Assembly: GCF_041359055.1 (NCBI RefSeq)
Contig: NZ_JBGJKZ010000001.1
Span: 1 to 64,000, forward strand
Origin: Paenalcaligenes hominis_A
GTDB lineage: Bacteria > Pseudomonadota > Gammaproteobacteria > Burkholderiales > Burkholderiaceae_B
DNA: 64,000 bases
Direction: 5' to 3'
The notes beneath the pieces were generated by a model. It was not told the DNA's origin and searched no databases. It saw nothing but the letters and a program-made list of their open reading frames with translations. Shown here one piece after another: positions 8,268-18,654 of the stretch. The position numbers were made by a program, and so were the translations under genes. Each line of letters opens with the position of its first letter. Within the stretch, counting starts at the first letter, position 1.

Positions 8268-11200
8268 TTATTCTGCTGTATCACTATCCTCTGTGGATGG
8301 TGAATCCATGAACGGGTTTTCCTGTTCACGTGCAGCACGACGTTCTGCAATCTCAAACTCTTCTTTGGCATGACGAGCTTGGTGGTAAGCCATCCCTGTA
8401 CCAGCAGGAATTAAGCGACCCACGATTACGTTTTCTTTTAGTCCACGTAACTCGTCTCGTTTGCCCATAATGGCAGCTTCGGTAAGAACACGAGTTGTTT
8501 CTTGGAAAGAAGCAGCCGAAATAAAGGAGTCGGTCGATAGAGAGGCTTTGGTAATACCCAACAATACGTTTTCGTATGTAGCTGGGATACCTTTTTGGCC
8601 TTCTACACGATCGTTCTCATTTAAGAGTTCTGAGCGCTCAACCTGCTCACCAGTAATGAAGTCGGTATCACCTGCATTGGTAATATTCACACGACGCAGC
8701 ATCTGACGCACAATGACTTCAATATGCTTATCGTTAATCTTCACACCTTGGAGACGGTAAACGTCTTGAACTTCGTTAACTACATAACTAGCTAACTGCT
8801 CAATGCCTTTGAGACGCAAGATATCGTGAGGATCGGGCGGACCATCAACAATCGTTTCGCCTTTGTTCACAACCTGACCGTCGTGTACCAGAACCTGTTT
8901 TTCTTTAGGAATGAGGAACTCATGGCTTACACCGTCAAAGTCAGTAATGACCAAACGTTGTTTACCTTTAGTGTCCTTACCAAAAGAAACAGTACCAGTA
9001 ACTTCAGCTAGCAAACCAGCGTCTTTGGGTGAACGTGCTTCAAAGAGTTCTGCCACGCGTGGTAGACCCCCAGTAATATCACGTGTTTTCTGAGATTCCT
9101 GAGGAATACGAGCCAGAATTTCACCCACAGATACCTGTTGACCATCACGTACGGTAATCAACGCACCCACAGGGAACGAAATATTTACCATGTGATCGGT
9201 ACCCGCGATTTTGATTTCCTCGCCTTTCTCGTTTAAGAGTTTAATTTGAGGACGGGTTGCTGTTTTACCACCACGTGTCTTAGGAGTGATCACCACCAAT
9301 GTGGTCAAACCAGTTACCTCATCCACTTGGCTGGCCACGGTTACGCCCTCTTCGATGTTTTCGAAGCGAACAGTACCTGTGTACTCAGACACGATTGGAC
9401 GAGTTAACGGATCCCAACTTGCAATACGTTGACCTGCTTTGACGGACTCGCCATCATTCACAGCAATGGTCGCACCGTATGGGATCTTGTGGCGTTCACG
9501 CTCACGACGGTTATCATCATAAATGATGATTTCGCCAGAGCGAGAGATAGCAATGCATTCGCCTTTGGCGTTAGTCACATAACGCAAGCCTAAAGCAAAG
9601 CCCACCTGACCCGCTGTTTTGGTCTCTACCGTACTGGTTGTTGCTGCACGCGATGCGGCACCACCAATGTGGAACGTACGCATTGTTAACTGAGTACCTG
9701 GCTCACCAATGGACTGCGCTGCAATCACACCAACAGCCTCACCTCGGTTAACCAAAGAACCACGACCCAGATCGCGACCGTAACAGTGCGCACACAAGCC
9801 ATGACGTGTTTCACATGTCAATGGTGTGCGGATTTTCACCTCATCAATACCAAGTTGATCAATTAGGTCAACGGTATCTTCATCAAGCAATGTCCCAGCA
9901 ACCACAACACTTTCTTGGGTGTCGGGGTTCACGATATCAATGGCTGCTACACGACCTAAAATACGGTCACGCAATGGTTCAATAACCTCACCACCATCAA
10001 GTACCGCTTTCATGGTGTAACCACTGGTAGTACCACAATCGTCTTCGGTAATAACCAAGTCTTGGGTAACATCAACTAAACGACGCGTTAGGTAACCGGA
10101 GTTAGCCGTCTTCAACGCCGTATCGGCTAGACCCTTACGAGCACCGTGTGTAGAAATAAAGTACTGAAGTACATTTAGACCTTCACGGAAGTTAGCTGTA
10201 ATAGGTGTTTCAATAATGGAGCCATCTGGCTTAGCCATCAGACCACGCATACCAGCCAACTGACGAATCTGAGCAGCCGAACCTCGAGCACCCGAATCAG
10301 CCATCATATAGATGGAGTTAAAAGACTCTTGACGTGTTTCATTGCCGTGACGATCAACTACTGCTTCAGTAGCCAATTGTTCCATCATGGCCTTACCTAC
10401 CTGGTCACTGGCTTTACCCCAGATATCCACTACGTTGTTGTAGCGTTCTTGAGCGGTAACCAAACCAGAGGAATACTGCTTGTCAATTTCTTTAACTTCA
10501 AGCGCCGCTTTGTCAAGAATTTCGACTTTAGCAGCTGGCACTAACATGTCGTTCATGGCGATAGAAATACCACCACGTGTCGCCAAGCTAAAGCCGGACT
10601 GCATGAGTTTATCCGCAAAAATAACCGTGGCACGTAAACCGCAACGACGGAAAGAGTGGTTAATTAAGCGTGAAATTTCTTTTTTCTTCAGCGCTTGGTT
10701 TAACAACTCGAACGGGAAACCATGAGGAAGAATCTCGGAAAGCAATGCACGACCAACCGTGGTCTCTACACGCTTTTTAGAGCCTTCCCACTCGCCCTGC
10801 TCATTTTTGTGGTATTCGTCAATACGTACGGTAATACGTGTTTGTAACTCCACTTCGTGGCTATCGTAAGCACGTTGAACTTCGCTAACATCCGCAAAGA
10901 ACATACCCTCACCCTTGCCGTTAACACGAGCGCGGGTAGCGTAATACAAACCTAGAACGATATCCTGTGAAGGAACAATAGACGGCTCGCCGTTCGCTGG
11001 GAACAACACGTTGTTAGAAGCTAGCATCAAGGTGCGAGCTTCGAGCTGAGCTTCGAGCGATAACGGTACGTGTACCGCCATTTGGTCACCGTCAAAGTCA
11101 GCGTTAAACGCGGCACAAACGAGTGGGTGTAATTGAATGGCTTTACCTTCAATAAGCACTGGCTCGAATGCCTGAATACCTAAGCGGTGCAACGTAGGTG

Positions 11201-12476
11201 CACGGTTAAGCATTACAGGGTGTTCACGAATAACTTCTTCTAAGATATCCCAAACTACAGGCTCTTGGTTCTCAACGAGCTTTTTGGCTGCCTTAATAGT
11301 GGTAGCCAAACCCATCATTTCCAAACGGTTGAAAATAAAGGGCTTAAAGAGCTCTAGCGCCATCAGCTTGGGTAAACCACACTCGTGTAGTTTAAGCTGC
11401 GGGCCCACCACAATCACGGAACGACCGGAGTAGTCAACACGCTTACCAAGCAAGTTTTGACGGAAACGACCGCTCTTACCCTTGATCATATCGGCCAAGG
11501 ATTTAAGCTGACGCTTGTTAGCACCAGTCATGGCTTTACCACGACGACCGTTGTCGAGTAAGGAGTCCACCGACTCTTGCAGCATACGTTTTTCGTTGCG
11601 CAAAATAATGTCAGGTGCTTTTAGCTCGAGTAGACGCTTCAAACGATTGTTACGGTTGATCACACGACGGTAAAGGTCGTTTAGATCAGACGTGGCAAAG
11701 CGACCGCCATCGAGCGGCACCAAGGGGCGCAACTCGGGAGGTAATACAGGTAAAACCTCTAGGATCATCCAGTCAGGCTTAATACCAGACTTTTGGAAAC
11801 CTTCTAGCACTTTTAGGCGCTTAGAGATTTTTTTGATCTTGGCATCGGAACCCGTGGCTTTGAGCTCGGCACGCAACGTTTCAACCTCGCGGTCGATATC
11901 AATGGTGCGCAAGAGTTCACGAACCGCTTCAGCACCCATTAGGGCGTGGAAGTCGTCGCCATACTCTTCTGTTTTGCTCAAGTAGTCATCATCTGACATG
12001 ATTTGGCCACGTTTTAGTGGCGTCATGCCTGGATCAATGACACACCATGCTTCGAAATACAACACGCGCTCAATATCACGCAATGTCATATCTAGCACCA
12101 TCCCGAGACGGGACGGCAGACTCTTCAAAAACCAAATGTGAGCGACAGGACATGCAAGCTCGATGTGCGCCATACGTTCGCGACGCACTTTAGAGACAGT
12201 GACCTCAACACCACATTTTTCGCAGATTACACCGCGATGCTTTAAGCGTTTGTATTTACCACACAGACATTCGTAGTCTTTAGTTGGACCAAAGATCTTG
12301 GCGCAGAACAAACCGTCGCGCTCGGGTTTGAATGTGCGGTAGTTAATGGTTTCTGGCTTACGGACTTCACCGTAAGACCAGGAACGAATCTTCTCGGGAG
12401 AAGCAATCCCGATGCGAATGGCATCGAATTGCTCTTCCTGATTGACTTGCTTAAAGAGATTTAATAGAGCTTTCAT
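8268..12476 (-). CDS. rpoC: RNA polymerase beta' subunit
   Basis: The largest subunit of the core RNA polymerase, 1402 residues, normal for betaproteobacteria. The N-terminal zinc ribbon is seen as CLCGKYKRLKHRGVICEKCG. The catalytic Mg-binding loop NADFDGDQM lies near residue 460. The second zinc site is represented by CGTTSGY and CETRHGLCAHCYGRDLG. Trigger-loop and bridge-helix segments such as RQLAGMRGLMAKPDG and GARKGLADTALKTANSGYLTRRL are intact. Its ATG overlaps the rpoB stop codon by one base (TAATG), indicating translational coupling. The terminator at 8219-8254 closes the operon. Confidence 0.99.
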   Translation of the reverse strand: MKALLNLFKQVNQEEQFDAIRIGIASPEKIRSWSYGEVRKPETINYRTFKPERDGLFCAKIFGPTKDYECLCGKYKRLKHRGVICEKCGVEVTVSKVRRERMAHIELACPVAHIWFLKSLPSRLGMVLDMTLRDIERVLYFEAWCVIDPGMTPLKRGQIMSDDDYLSKTEEYGDDFHALMGAEAVRELLRTIDIDREVETLRAELKATGSDAKIKKISKRLKVLEGFQKSGIKPDWMILEVLPVLPPELRPLVPLDGGRFATSDLNDLYRRVINRNNRLKRLLELKAPDIILRNEKRMLQESVDSLLDNGRRGKAMTGANKRQLKSLADMIKGKSGRFRQNLLGKRVDYSGRSVIVVGPQLKLHECGLPKLMALELFKPFIFNRLEMMGLATTIKAAKKLVENQEPVVWDILEEVIREHPVMLNRAPTLHRLGIQAFEPVLIEGKAIQLHPLVCAAFNADFDGDQMAVHVPLSLEAQLEARTLMLASNNVLFPANGEPSIVPSQDIVLGLYYATRARVNGKGEGMFFADVSEVQRAYDSHEVELQTRITVRIDEYHKNEQGEWEGSKKRVETTVGRALLSEILPHGFPFELLNQALKKKEISRLINHSFRRCGLRATVIFADKLMQSGFSLATRGGISIAMNDMLVPAAKVEILDKAALEVKEIDKQYSSGLVTAQERYNNVVDIWGKASDQVGKAMMEQLATEAVVDRHGNETRQESFNSIYMMADSGARGSAAQIRQLAGMRGLMAKPDGSIIETPITANFREGLNVLQYFISTHGARKGLADTALKTANSGYLTRRLVDVTQDLVITEDDCGTTSGYTMKAVLDGGEVIEPLRDRILGRVAAIDIVNPDTQESVVVAGTLLDEDTVDLIDQLGIDEVKIRTPLTCETRHGLCAHCYGRDLGRGSLVNRGEAVGVIAAQSIGEPGTQLTMRTFHIGGAASRAATTSTVETKTAGQVGFALGLRYVTNAKGECIAISRSGEIIIYDDNRRERERHKIPYGATIAVNDGESVKAGQRIASWDPLTRPIVSEYTGTVRFENIEEGVTVASQVDEVTGLTTLVVITPKTRGGKTATRPQIKLLNEKGEEIKIAGTDHMVNISFPVGALITVRDGQQVSVGEILARIPQESQKTRDITGGLPRVAELFEARSPKDAGLLAEVTGTVSFGKDTKGKQRLVITDFDGVSHEFLIPKEKQVLVHDGQVVNKGETIVDGPPDPHDILRLKGIEQLASYVVNEVQDVYRLQGVKINDKHIEVIVRQMLRRVNITNAGDTDFITGEQVERSELLNENDRVEGQKGIPATYENVLLGITKASLSTDSFISAASFQETTRVLTEAAIMGKRDELRGLKENVIVGRLIPAGTGMAYHQARHAKEEFEIAERRAAREQENPFMDSPSTEDSDTAE

Positions 12477-15400
12477 TATTTACGCTCCAAATCCATGTCA
12501 AGGGACAAGGATCGAATTTCTTTGACCAATACGTTGAAGGATTCTGGCATGCCAGCATCAATCACGTGATCACCCTTGACGATGTTCTCATAAACTTTAG
12601 TACGGCCGGCGATGTCATCAGACTTCACTGTGAGCATCTCTTGCAGCGTGTAAGCGGCACCGTAAGCTTCTAGAGCCCAGACTTCCATCTCACCAAAACG
12701 CTGACCACCGAACTGTGCTTTACCACCTAGCGGCTGCTGAGTCACTAAGGAGTATGGACCAGTAGAACGAGCATGCATCTTGTCATCTACCAAGTGGTGT
12801 AGTTTCAAGAAGTGCATATAGCCCACTGTTACAGGACGCTCGAATTGCTCGCCTGTACGTCCATCGTACAAGGTAATTTGTGTCCGGTCATCGCTTAGTT
12901 TTAATTTCTCAGCGATAGGATCCGGATAAGCTAGCTCTAGCATTACCTTGATTTCCTCTTCGGTTGCGCCATCAAATACAGGCGTAGCCAAAGGTAAACC
13001 AGCACGTAGGTTTTGTGCCATTTCTAGGATTTCAGCATCGGTCAAGTCAGCAATAGCCGCTTTCTTGCCGGTGGTGTTGTAAACCTTGTCTAGATAAGCA
13101 CGAATTTCAGCTACTTGAGCACCTTGCTCTTGTTCGATCATTTCATTAATGCGATGACCAATACCTTTAGCAGCCCAACCTAAGTGAACCTCTAGTACCT
13201 GACCTACGTTCATTCGAGACGGAACACCTAATGGGTTCAGTACGATGTCCACAGGAGTACCATCAGCCATATGTGGCATGTCTTCAACGGGGGTGATACG
13301 CGAGACCACACCTTTGTTACCGTGACGACCGGCCATCTTATCACCAGGCTGAAGGCGACGCTTAACGGCTAAGTAAACCTTAACCATTTTCAGTACGCCT
13401 GGAGGCAACTCATCGCCTTGGGTGAGTTTTTTGCGCTTTTCTTCAAACGCTAAGTCAAACTGATGACGTTTGTGTTCGAGCGAGTCTTTGGTTTGCTCTA
13501 GAACCAAGGCGTGCTCTTCATCCGCTAAGCGAACGTCGAACCACTGCCAGCGGTCTTCTAGGCTTTCCAAGTATTCAGCAGAAACGGTAGAACCTTTAGC
13601 TAAACGACGAGGACCACCATTTACCTCTTTGCCATCTAGGAACTTAGCAATACGGTCAAAAGCATCGTCTTCAACAATACGCAACTGATCGTTTAAGTCT
13701 TGGCGGTAGCGACGTAGCTCATCATCAATAATGGACTGTGCTCGTTTATCACGCTCGATGCCTTCACGAGTAAAGACCTGAACATCAATAACTGTACCCA
13801 CCATGCCGGACGGTACACGTAACGAGGTGTCTTTTACATCAGAGGCTTTTTCACCAAAGATGGCACGTAACAGTTTTTCCTCGGGTGTCAGCTGTGTTTC
13901 ACCCTTGGGTGTTACTTTACCTACTAATACGTCATCCGCACGTACCTCGGCACCGATATAAACAATACCGGAATCATCAAGGCGGTTTAGCTGAGTCTCA
14001 GAAAGGTTGCTGATATCGCGAGTGATTTCTTCGGCACCTAGCTTAGTATCACGTGCAACAACGGTTAACTCTTCGATATGAACAGAAGTGTAGCGATCAT
14101 CAGCTACTACTTTTTCTGAAATCAAGATCGAGTCTTCGAAGTTATAACCATTCCATGGCATAAAGGCGATCATCATGTTCTGACCTAAGGCTAGCTCGCC
14201 TAAATCGGTAGAAGCACCATCCGCCAAAACATCGCCACGAGCGACTAAGTCACCACGTTTTACGATTGGACGTTGGTTGATGTTCGTATTTTGGTTAGAA
14301 CGTGTGTACTTAGTTAGGTTGTAGATATCTACACCGACTTCGCCAGCTACGTTTTCGTCGTCATTAACACGAATAACCACACGCTCAGCATCCACGTGAT
14401 CTACGATACCGCCACGACGTGCCTGTACTGTAGTACCTGAGTCCACTGCAACAGTGCGCTCAATACCCGTACCTACCAAGGGCTTTTCAGGACGTAAACA
14501 CGGCACCGCTTGGCGCTGCATGTTGGCACCCATCAAGGCTCGGTTCGCATCATCGTGCTCGAGGAACGGAATCAACGACGCTGCAACGGACACAATCTGT
14601 GAAGGAGCCACGTCCATGTACTGCACGTTGTCGGGTGAAGTCATCAGTGTTTCACCTGCTTCACGACACGCCACAAGATCATCCACAAAACGGTGATCTT
14701 CATCAAGCTCGGCGTTAGCCTGAGCAATGATGTAGTGACTTTCTTCGATAGCGGACAGGTAAACAATTTCCTCGGTAACTTGTTTGTTTTCCACTTTACG
14801 GTACGGGGTTTCTAGGAAACCGTACTCATTTAAGCGGGCAAACAACGCCATCGAGTTAATCAAACCAATGTTTGGACCTTCTGGTGTCTCGATAGGACAC
14901 ACACGACCGTAGTGCGTTGGGTGTACGTCACGTACTTCAAAGCCCGCGCGCTCACGTGTTAAACCACCAGGACCTAAGGCCGAGACACGACGTTTGTGCG
15001 TGATTTCGGACAAGGGGTTGGTTTGGTCCATAAACTGCGATAACTGGCTTGAACCAAAGAACTCTTTGATTGCAGCAGAAATAGGACGTGAGTTGATCAG
15101 GTCATGCGGCATTAAGTTTTCACTTTCAGCTTGACCCAAACGCTCTTTAACAGCACGCTCAACACGCACTAGACCCGCGCGGAACTGGTTTTCAGCCAAT
15201 TCACCTACACAACGCACACGACGGTTACCCAGATGATCAATATCATCAATCTGACCAATACCGTTGCGTAAGTCGACGAGCAGCTTGATTGTGTCAACAA
15301 TGTCTTCGTCTGTTAGAGTCATAGGACCAGACGTGTCTTCACCACGGCCTAAACGGCTGTTGACTTTCATGCGACCCACACGAGACAAGTCGTAGGTTTC

Positions 15401-16591
15401 TTCGCTATAGAATAAGCGTTGGAACAAGGCTTCTACCGCTTCTTCGGTAGGAGGCTCACCCGGACGCATCATGCGGTAGATAGCAATACGTGCTGCCATT
15501 TGGTCAGCCGTATCATCCGTGCGCAATGTGAGAGAAATATAACCACCTTGATCAAGATCGTTGATATAAAGGGTTTCAATCTCACGAATATTAGCGGCAC
15601 GCATCTCGACCAACATCGTTTCAGTCAGCTCATCGTTCGCTTTGGCAATGACTTCCCCTGTTTCAGGGTTCACCACGTCTTTAGCTAAAGTGCGACCTAC
15701 TAAGGTGTCTTCAGGAATAGAGATGTAATCGATTTTGGCTTCGTCTAAGAGACGAATATGACGCGCGTTAATACGTTTGTCTTTTTCAACGATGATGTTG
15801 CCGTCACGATCTTTGATATCAAAGCTCGCCACTTCACCACGCCAGCGTTTGGACACAAATTGCAAGCGACCACCATCGTCTTGAAGATCGATGTGATCAA
15901 ACTCGAAAAAGTGAGCCAAGATGGCTTCAGGTGTCATACCAATCGCTTTAAGCAAGATAGATACAGGCATCTTGCGACGACGGTCAATACGGAAAAAGAG
16001 AATATCTTTTGGATCGAACTCAAAATCGAGCCACGAGCCACGGTAAGGAATTACGCGCGCAGAAAACAGCAATTTCCCCGAGCTGTGTGTCTTACCACGG
16101 TCATGTTCAAAGAACACACCTGGTGAACGATGTAATTGAGATACAATTACACGCTCTGTACCGTTGATGACAAAAGAACCATTTTCAGTCATAAGGGGCA
16201 TTTCACCCATGTAGACTTCTTGTTCTTTGACTTCCTTGACGGTAGGTTTGCTTACCTCGCGATCCATTAGGACCAAGCGTACTTTCGCACGCAAAGGTGA
16301 AGCGTAGGTCAGGCCGCGCAATTGACATTCTTTTACGTCAAAAACAGGCTCACCTAGCACGTAGCTAACAAACTCTAGCCGTGCCATTTGGTTATGACTT
16401 ACAATGGGGAAAATGGAATTAAAAGCTTCTTGCAGACCTTCGTTTTTACGCTCCGAAGGTAAGACGTCACGTTGAAGGAACGTCTTGAAAGACTCCAGCT
16501 GTGTTGCCAACAAATAAGGAACCTGCTGTACGTCTTCACGTTTGGCGAAGCTCTTGCGTATGCGCTTTTTTTCGGTGTACGAATAAGGCAT
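12476..16591 (-). CDS. rpoB: RNA polymerase beta subunit
   Basis: Second-largest RNA polymerase subunit, 1371 residues. I start it at the ATG at 16591 (MPYSYTEKKRIRKSF) because a GGAG lies 5 bases upstream; the in-frame GTG two codons earlier would overlap that site. The rifampicin-binding region (SSQLSQFMDQTNPLSEITHK followed by RRVSALGPGGL) has the normal Asp, His and Ser residues, so no common resistance mutation is present. Conserved C-terminal blocks such as KMAGRHGNKGV and FGEMEVWALEAYGAAYTLQEML are intact. It follows rplL after a spacer with an attenuator-like hairpin and overlaps rpoC by one base. Confidence 0.99.
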   Translation of the reverse strand: MPYSYTEKKRIRKSFAKREDVQQVPYLLATQLESFKTFLQRDVLPSERKNEGLQEAFNSIFPIVSHNQMARLEFVSYVLGEPVFDVKECQLRGLTYASPLRAKVRLVLMDREVSKPTVKEVKEQEVYMGEMPLMTENGSFVINGTERVIVSQLHRSPGVFFEHDRGKTHSSGKLLFSARVIPYRGSWLDFEFDPKDILFFRIDRRRKMPVSILLKAIGMTPEAILAHFFEFDHIDLQDDGGRLQFVSKRWRGEVASFDIKDRDGNIIVEKDKRINARHIRLLDEAKIDYISIPEDTLVGRTLAKDVVNPETGEVIAKANDELTETMLVEMRAANIREIETLYINDLDQGGYISLTLRTDDTADQMAARIAIYRMMRPGEPPTEEAVEALFQRLFYSEETYDLSRVGRMKVNSRLGRGEDTSGPMTLTDEDIVDTIKLLVDLRNGIGQIDDIDHLGNRRVRCVGELAENQFRAGLVRVERAVKERLGQAESENLMPHDLINSRPISAAIKEFFGSSQLSQFMDQTNPLSEITHKRRVSALGPGGLTRERAGFEVRDVHPTHYGRVCPIETPEGPNIGLINSMALFARLNEYGFLETPYRKVENKQVTEEIVYLSAIEESHYIIAQANAELDEDHRFVDDLVACREAGETLMTSPDNVQYMDVAPSQIVSVAASLIPFLEHDDANRALMGANMQRQAVPCLRPEKPLVGTGIERTVAVDSGTTVQARRGGIVDHVDAERVVIRVNDDENVAGEVGVDIYNLTKYTRSNQNTNINQRPIVKRGDLVARGDVLADGASTDLGELALGQNMMIAFMPWNGYNFEDSILISEKVVADDRYTSVHIEELTVVARDTKLGAEEITRDISNLSETQLNRLDDSGIVYIGAEVRADDVLVGKVTPKGETQLTPEEKLLRAIFGEKASDVKDTSLRVPSGMVGTVIDVQVFTREGIERDKRAQSIIDDELRRYRQDLNDQLRIVEDDAFDRIAKFLDGKEVNGGPRRLAKGSTVSAEYLESLEDRWQWFDVRLADEEHALVLEQTKDSLEHKRHQFDLAFEEKRKKLTQGDELPPGVLKMVKVYLAVKRRLQPGDKMAGRHGNKGVVSRITPVEDMPHMADGTPVDIVLNPLGVPSRMNVGQVLEVHLGWAAKGIGHRINEMIEQEQGAQVAEIRAYLDKVYNTTGKKAAIADLTDAEILEMAQNLRAGLPLATPVFDGATEEEIKVMLELAYPDPIAEKLKLSDDRTQITLYDGRTGEQFERPVTVGYMHFLKLHHLVDDKMHARSTGPYSLVTQQPLGGKAQFGGQRFGEMEVWALEAYGAAYTLQEMLTVKSDDIAGRTKVYENIVKGDHVIDAGMPESFNVLVKEIRSLSLDMDLERK

Positions 16592-16704
16592 GAGCACTCC
16601 GACTCAAGGGTTACACGGGCCGTCAACCACGACCCCGGTTTACGACTCTAGAAAACCTAACTCATGGTGTTGAACGGGTTGAATCAATAGGTTTTCTGGA
16701 GACG

Positions 16705-16741
16705 CAAAAGCCCGGGAAGGCAAATTTAGCGCTTCCCGGGC
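16705..16741 (-). terminator. Attenuator-like hairpin between rplL and rpoB
   Basis: A perfect 10-bp stem (GCCCGGGAAG/CTTCCCGGGC, 12-base loop, 16710-16741) is followed on the minus strand by TTTTG. It lies in the 163-base rplL-rpoB spacer. In E. coli a partial terminator in the same place lowers rpoBC transcription relative to the ribosomal protein genes; position and structure suggest the same here. Confidence 0.75.
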
Positions 16742-16754
16742 AATCAAATCGAGA

Positions 16755-17129
16755 TTATTTAAGCTCGACTTTAGCACCAGCTTCTTCAAGCTTTTTCTTA
16801 GCTTCTTCAGCTTCGTCTTTGGAAACGCCTTCTTTAACGTCTTTAGGAGCGCCGTCAACCAAGTCTTTGGCTTCTTTTAGGCCTAGACCAGTGATTTCAC
16901 GAACAGCTTTAATTACGTTAACTTTCTTGTCACCAACTTCAGCTAGGTGAACGGTGAACTCGGTTTTCTCTTCAGCAGCGGCAGCACCACCACCAGCGGC
17001 AGGAGCAGCAACAGCAACAGCAGCTGCAGCAGCGGAAACGCCGAATTTGTCTTCCATTTCAGTGATTAGCTCGGATAGCTCTAGCACTGTCATGCTTGCG
17101 ATAGCTTCGAGGATTTGATCTTTAGTCAT
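16755..17129 (-). CDS. rplL: 50S ribosomal protein L7/L12
   Basis: L7/L12 forms the flexible stalk that recruits translational GTPases. The protein has 124 residues: an N-terminal dimerisation helix region (MTKDQILEAIASMTVLELSEL), an Ala/Gly-rich hinge around residues 35-55, and the C-terminal GTPase-binding domain (KVNVIKAVREITGLGLKEAK). I use the ATG at 17129; an in-frame TTG two codons upstream is the only longer option. It lies downstream of rplJ in the rplKAJL-rpoBC cluster, with the attenuator hairpin after its stop. Confidence 0.98.
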   Translation of the reverse strand: MTKDQILEAIASMTVLELSELITEMEDKFGVSAAAAAVAVAAPAAGGGAAAAEEKTEFTVHLAEVGDKKVNVIKAVREITGLGLKEAKDLVDGAPKDVKEGVSKDEAEEAKKKLEEAGAKVELK

Positions 17130-17211
17130 TTTCAAAATTCCAGATAAAAAAGTTTTTTATGCCAGGTTTGGGAATGGTACCCGATACAACGAATTACCAA
17201 TGAGTTTGTAA

Positions 17212-17736
17212 TTACGCGCTTTCTTTTTGATCGCGTACAGCAGCCAAGCCACGTACAAATTTAGTTGGTACTTCGTTAAGCGTACGCACAAACTGAGCGA
17301 TAGGAGCTTGCATCGTGCCAAGCAATTTCGCCAATAGCTCGTCGCGGGATGGCATAGATGCCAATGCTTTGACGCCAGCTTCGTCAAGGATGCTATTAGG
17401 CATAGCACCGCCTTTAATGACTAGGCTTGGATTGGTTTTAGCGAAATCAGCGAGGGTTTTCGCAGCAGCTACTGGATCTTCACTGATAGCGTACATTAGA
17501 GGACCAACGAGTTGGTCTGTTAGGCCATCAAAAGAAGTATCAGCAATAGCGCGACGAACTAACGTGTTTTTAAGAACACGTAGGTACACGCCCGACTCAC
17601 GCGCTTGTTTGCGCAATACGGTAACGGAGGCCACGTCCAAACCACGATATTCAGCGATAACGATCGATTGTGCGTTGCTAACTTGACCAGCAACCTCTTC
17701 GATAACTAACGCTTTCTCTTGACGATTGAGACTCAC
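17212..17736 (-). CDS. rplJ: 50S ribosomal protein L10
   Basis: L10 anchors L7/L12 dimers to 23S rRNA. The 174-residue protein begins MSLNRQEKALVIEEV and contains the typical segments IVIAEYRGLDVASVTVLRKQ and KNTLVRRAI. The start codon is GTG at 17734-17736 with AAAGGAG upstream; no ATG fits. In many bacteria the L10-(L12)n complex represses its own mRNA through the leader just upstream, and that leader is recognisable here (17737-17953). Followed by rplL after 82 bases. Confidence 0.97.
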   Translation of the reverse strand: MSLNRQEKALVIEEVAGQVSNAQSIVIAEYRGLDVASVTVLRKQARESGVYLRVLKNTLVRRAIADTSFDGLTDQLVGPLMYAISEDPVAAAKTLADFAKTNPSLVIKGGAMPNSILDEAGVKALASMPSRDELLAKLLGTMQAPIAQFVRTLNEVPTKFVRGLAAVRDQKESA

Positions 17737-17953
17737 GGTTGAACACTCCTTTCTAGATGTAAGGCTGATTCCTTACATCAACCGAATGCGGCGCACCTGG
17801 TCGAGATTCTGGAAAGAAAATCTTCCTGGGCGCCGTCTACGCTGGACAAAGCCAAGGCTTTGATTAAGCTAAGGAATTAGCTCCAACGGTCTTTGACAGC
17901 AACAGTACATACATGATGTACTGCAGCCCAAAGTAACTAGTTTTCTTTACAAA
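17737..17953 (-). ncRNA. L10 leader (cis-regulatory RNA of rplJL)
   Basis: The 217-base gap between rplA and rplJ holds a GC-rich structured stretch, including on the minus strand CAGCGTAGACGGCGCCCAGG and the complementary-looking CCAGGTGCGCCGCATTCGG, then AAAGGAG before the GTG of rplJ. This fits the L10 leader, the binding site by which L10-L7/L12 represses its own translation. Exact folding was not computed. Confidence 0.65.
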
Positions 17954-18649
17954 TTAAACTTGTAAAGAAGCGATATCTACGCGAGCACCGCCACCCATGG
18001 TGGAAGATACTGCGACTTTACGCATGTAAACGCCTTTAGCAGCAGCTGGACGAGCTTTAACTAGAGCATCTACCAATGCGAGTAAGTTTTCTTGCAACTG
18101 TTCAACGTTGAACGATGCGCGACCAATAGTGGCATGAATAATACCGGCTTTGTCTGTGCGGTACTGAACCTGACCTGCTTTGGCGTTGTTGATAGCTGTA
18201 ACTACATCAGGAGTAACAGTACCAACTTTAGGGTTTGGCATTAGGCCACGTGGACCTAGAACCTGACCTAAAGTACCAACAATACGCATGGTGTCAGGCG
18301 AAGCAATCACAATATCAAAGTCCATTTGACCGGCTTTGATTTGCTCTGCTAGGTCTTCCATACCAACGATATCTGCACCAGCAGCACGTGCTTCTTCGGC
18401 TTTTTCGCCTTGAGCAAAAACAGCTACACGTACTGTTTTACCTGTACCAGCGGGTAGAACCACAGAACCACGAACCAATTGGTCGGATTTACGAGGATCG
18501 ATACCGAGCTGAACAGCAACGTCGATGGATTCGTCAAATTTAGCTGTAGCGGTTTCTTTAACTAGGGTTAAAGCTTCGGCTACAGGATAAAATGTATTAC
18601 GGTCGATTTTAGCGGCAATAGCTGCTGCGCGTTTGCTTAGTTTAGCCAT
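17954..18649 (-). CDS. rplA: 50S ribosomal protein L1
   Basis: L1 forms the mobile stalk at the ribosomal E site and in enterobacteria represses the rplK-rplA mRNA. The 231-residue length is standard. Diagnostic segments are FDESIDVAVQLGIDPRKSDQ, VLGPRGLMPNPKVGTVT and GVYMRKVAVSSTMGGG. It lies 5 bases downstream of rplK, a tight pair typical of this operon. The start ATG (MAKLSKRAAAIAAKI) is unambiguous. Confidence 0.98.
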   Translation of the reverse strand: MAKLSKRAAAIAAKIDRNTFYPVAEALTLVKETATAKFDESIDVAVQLGIDPRKSDQLVRGSVVLPAGTGKTVRVAVFAQGEKAEEARAAGADIVGMEDLAEQIKAGQMDFDIVIASPDTMRIVGTLGQVLGPRGLMPNPKVGTVTPDVVTAINNAKAGQVQYRTDKAGIIHATIGRASFNVEQLQENLLALVDALVKARPAAAKGVYMRKVAVSSTMGGGARVDIASLQV

Positions 18650-18654
18650 GACTA

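Noticed and set aside
1245..16126. Many open frames on the plus strand opposite fusA, rpoB and rpoC, for example at 1245-1568, 2433-2786 and 15758-16126
   Set aside because: They mirror conserved genes on the other strand, encode no recognisable domains and lack ribosome binding sites; they arise from codon use of the real genes.
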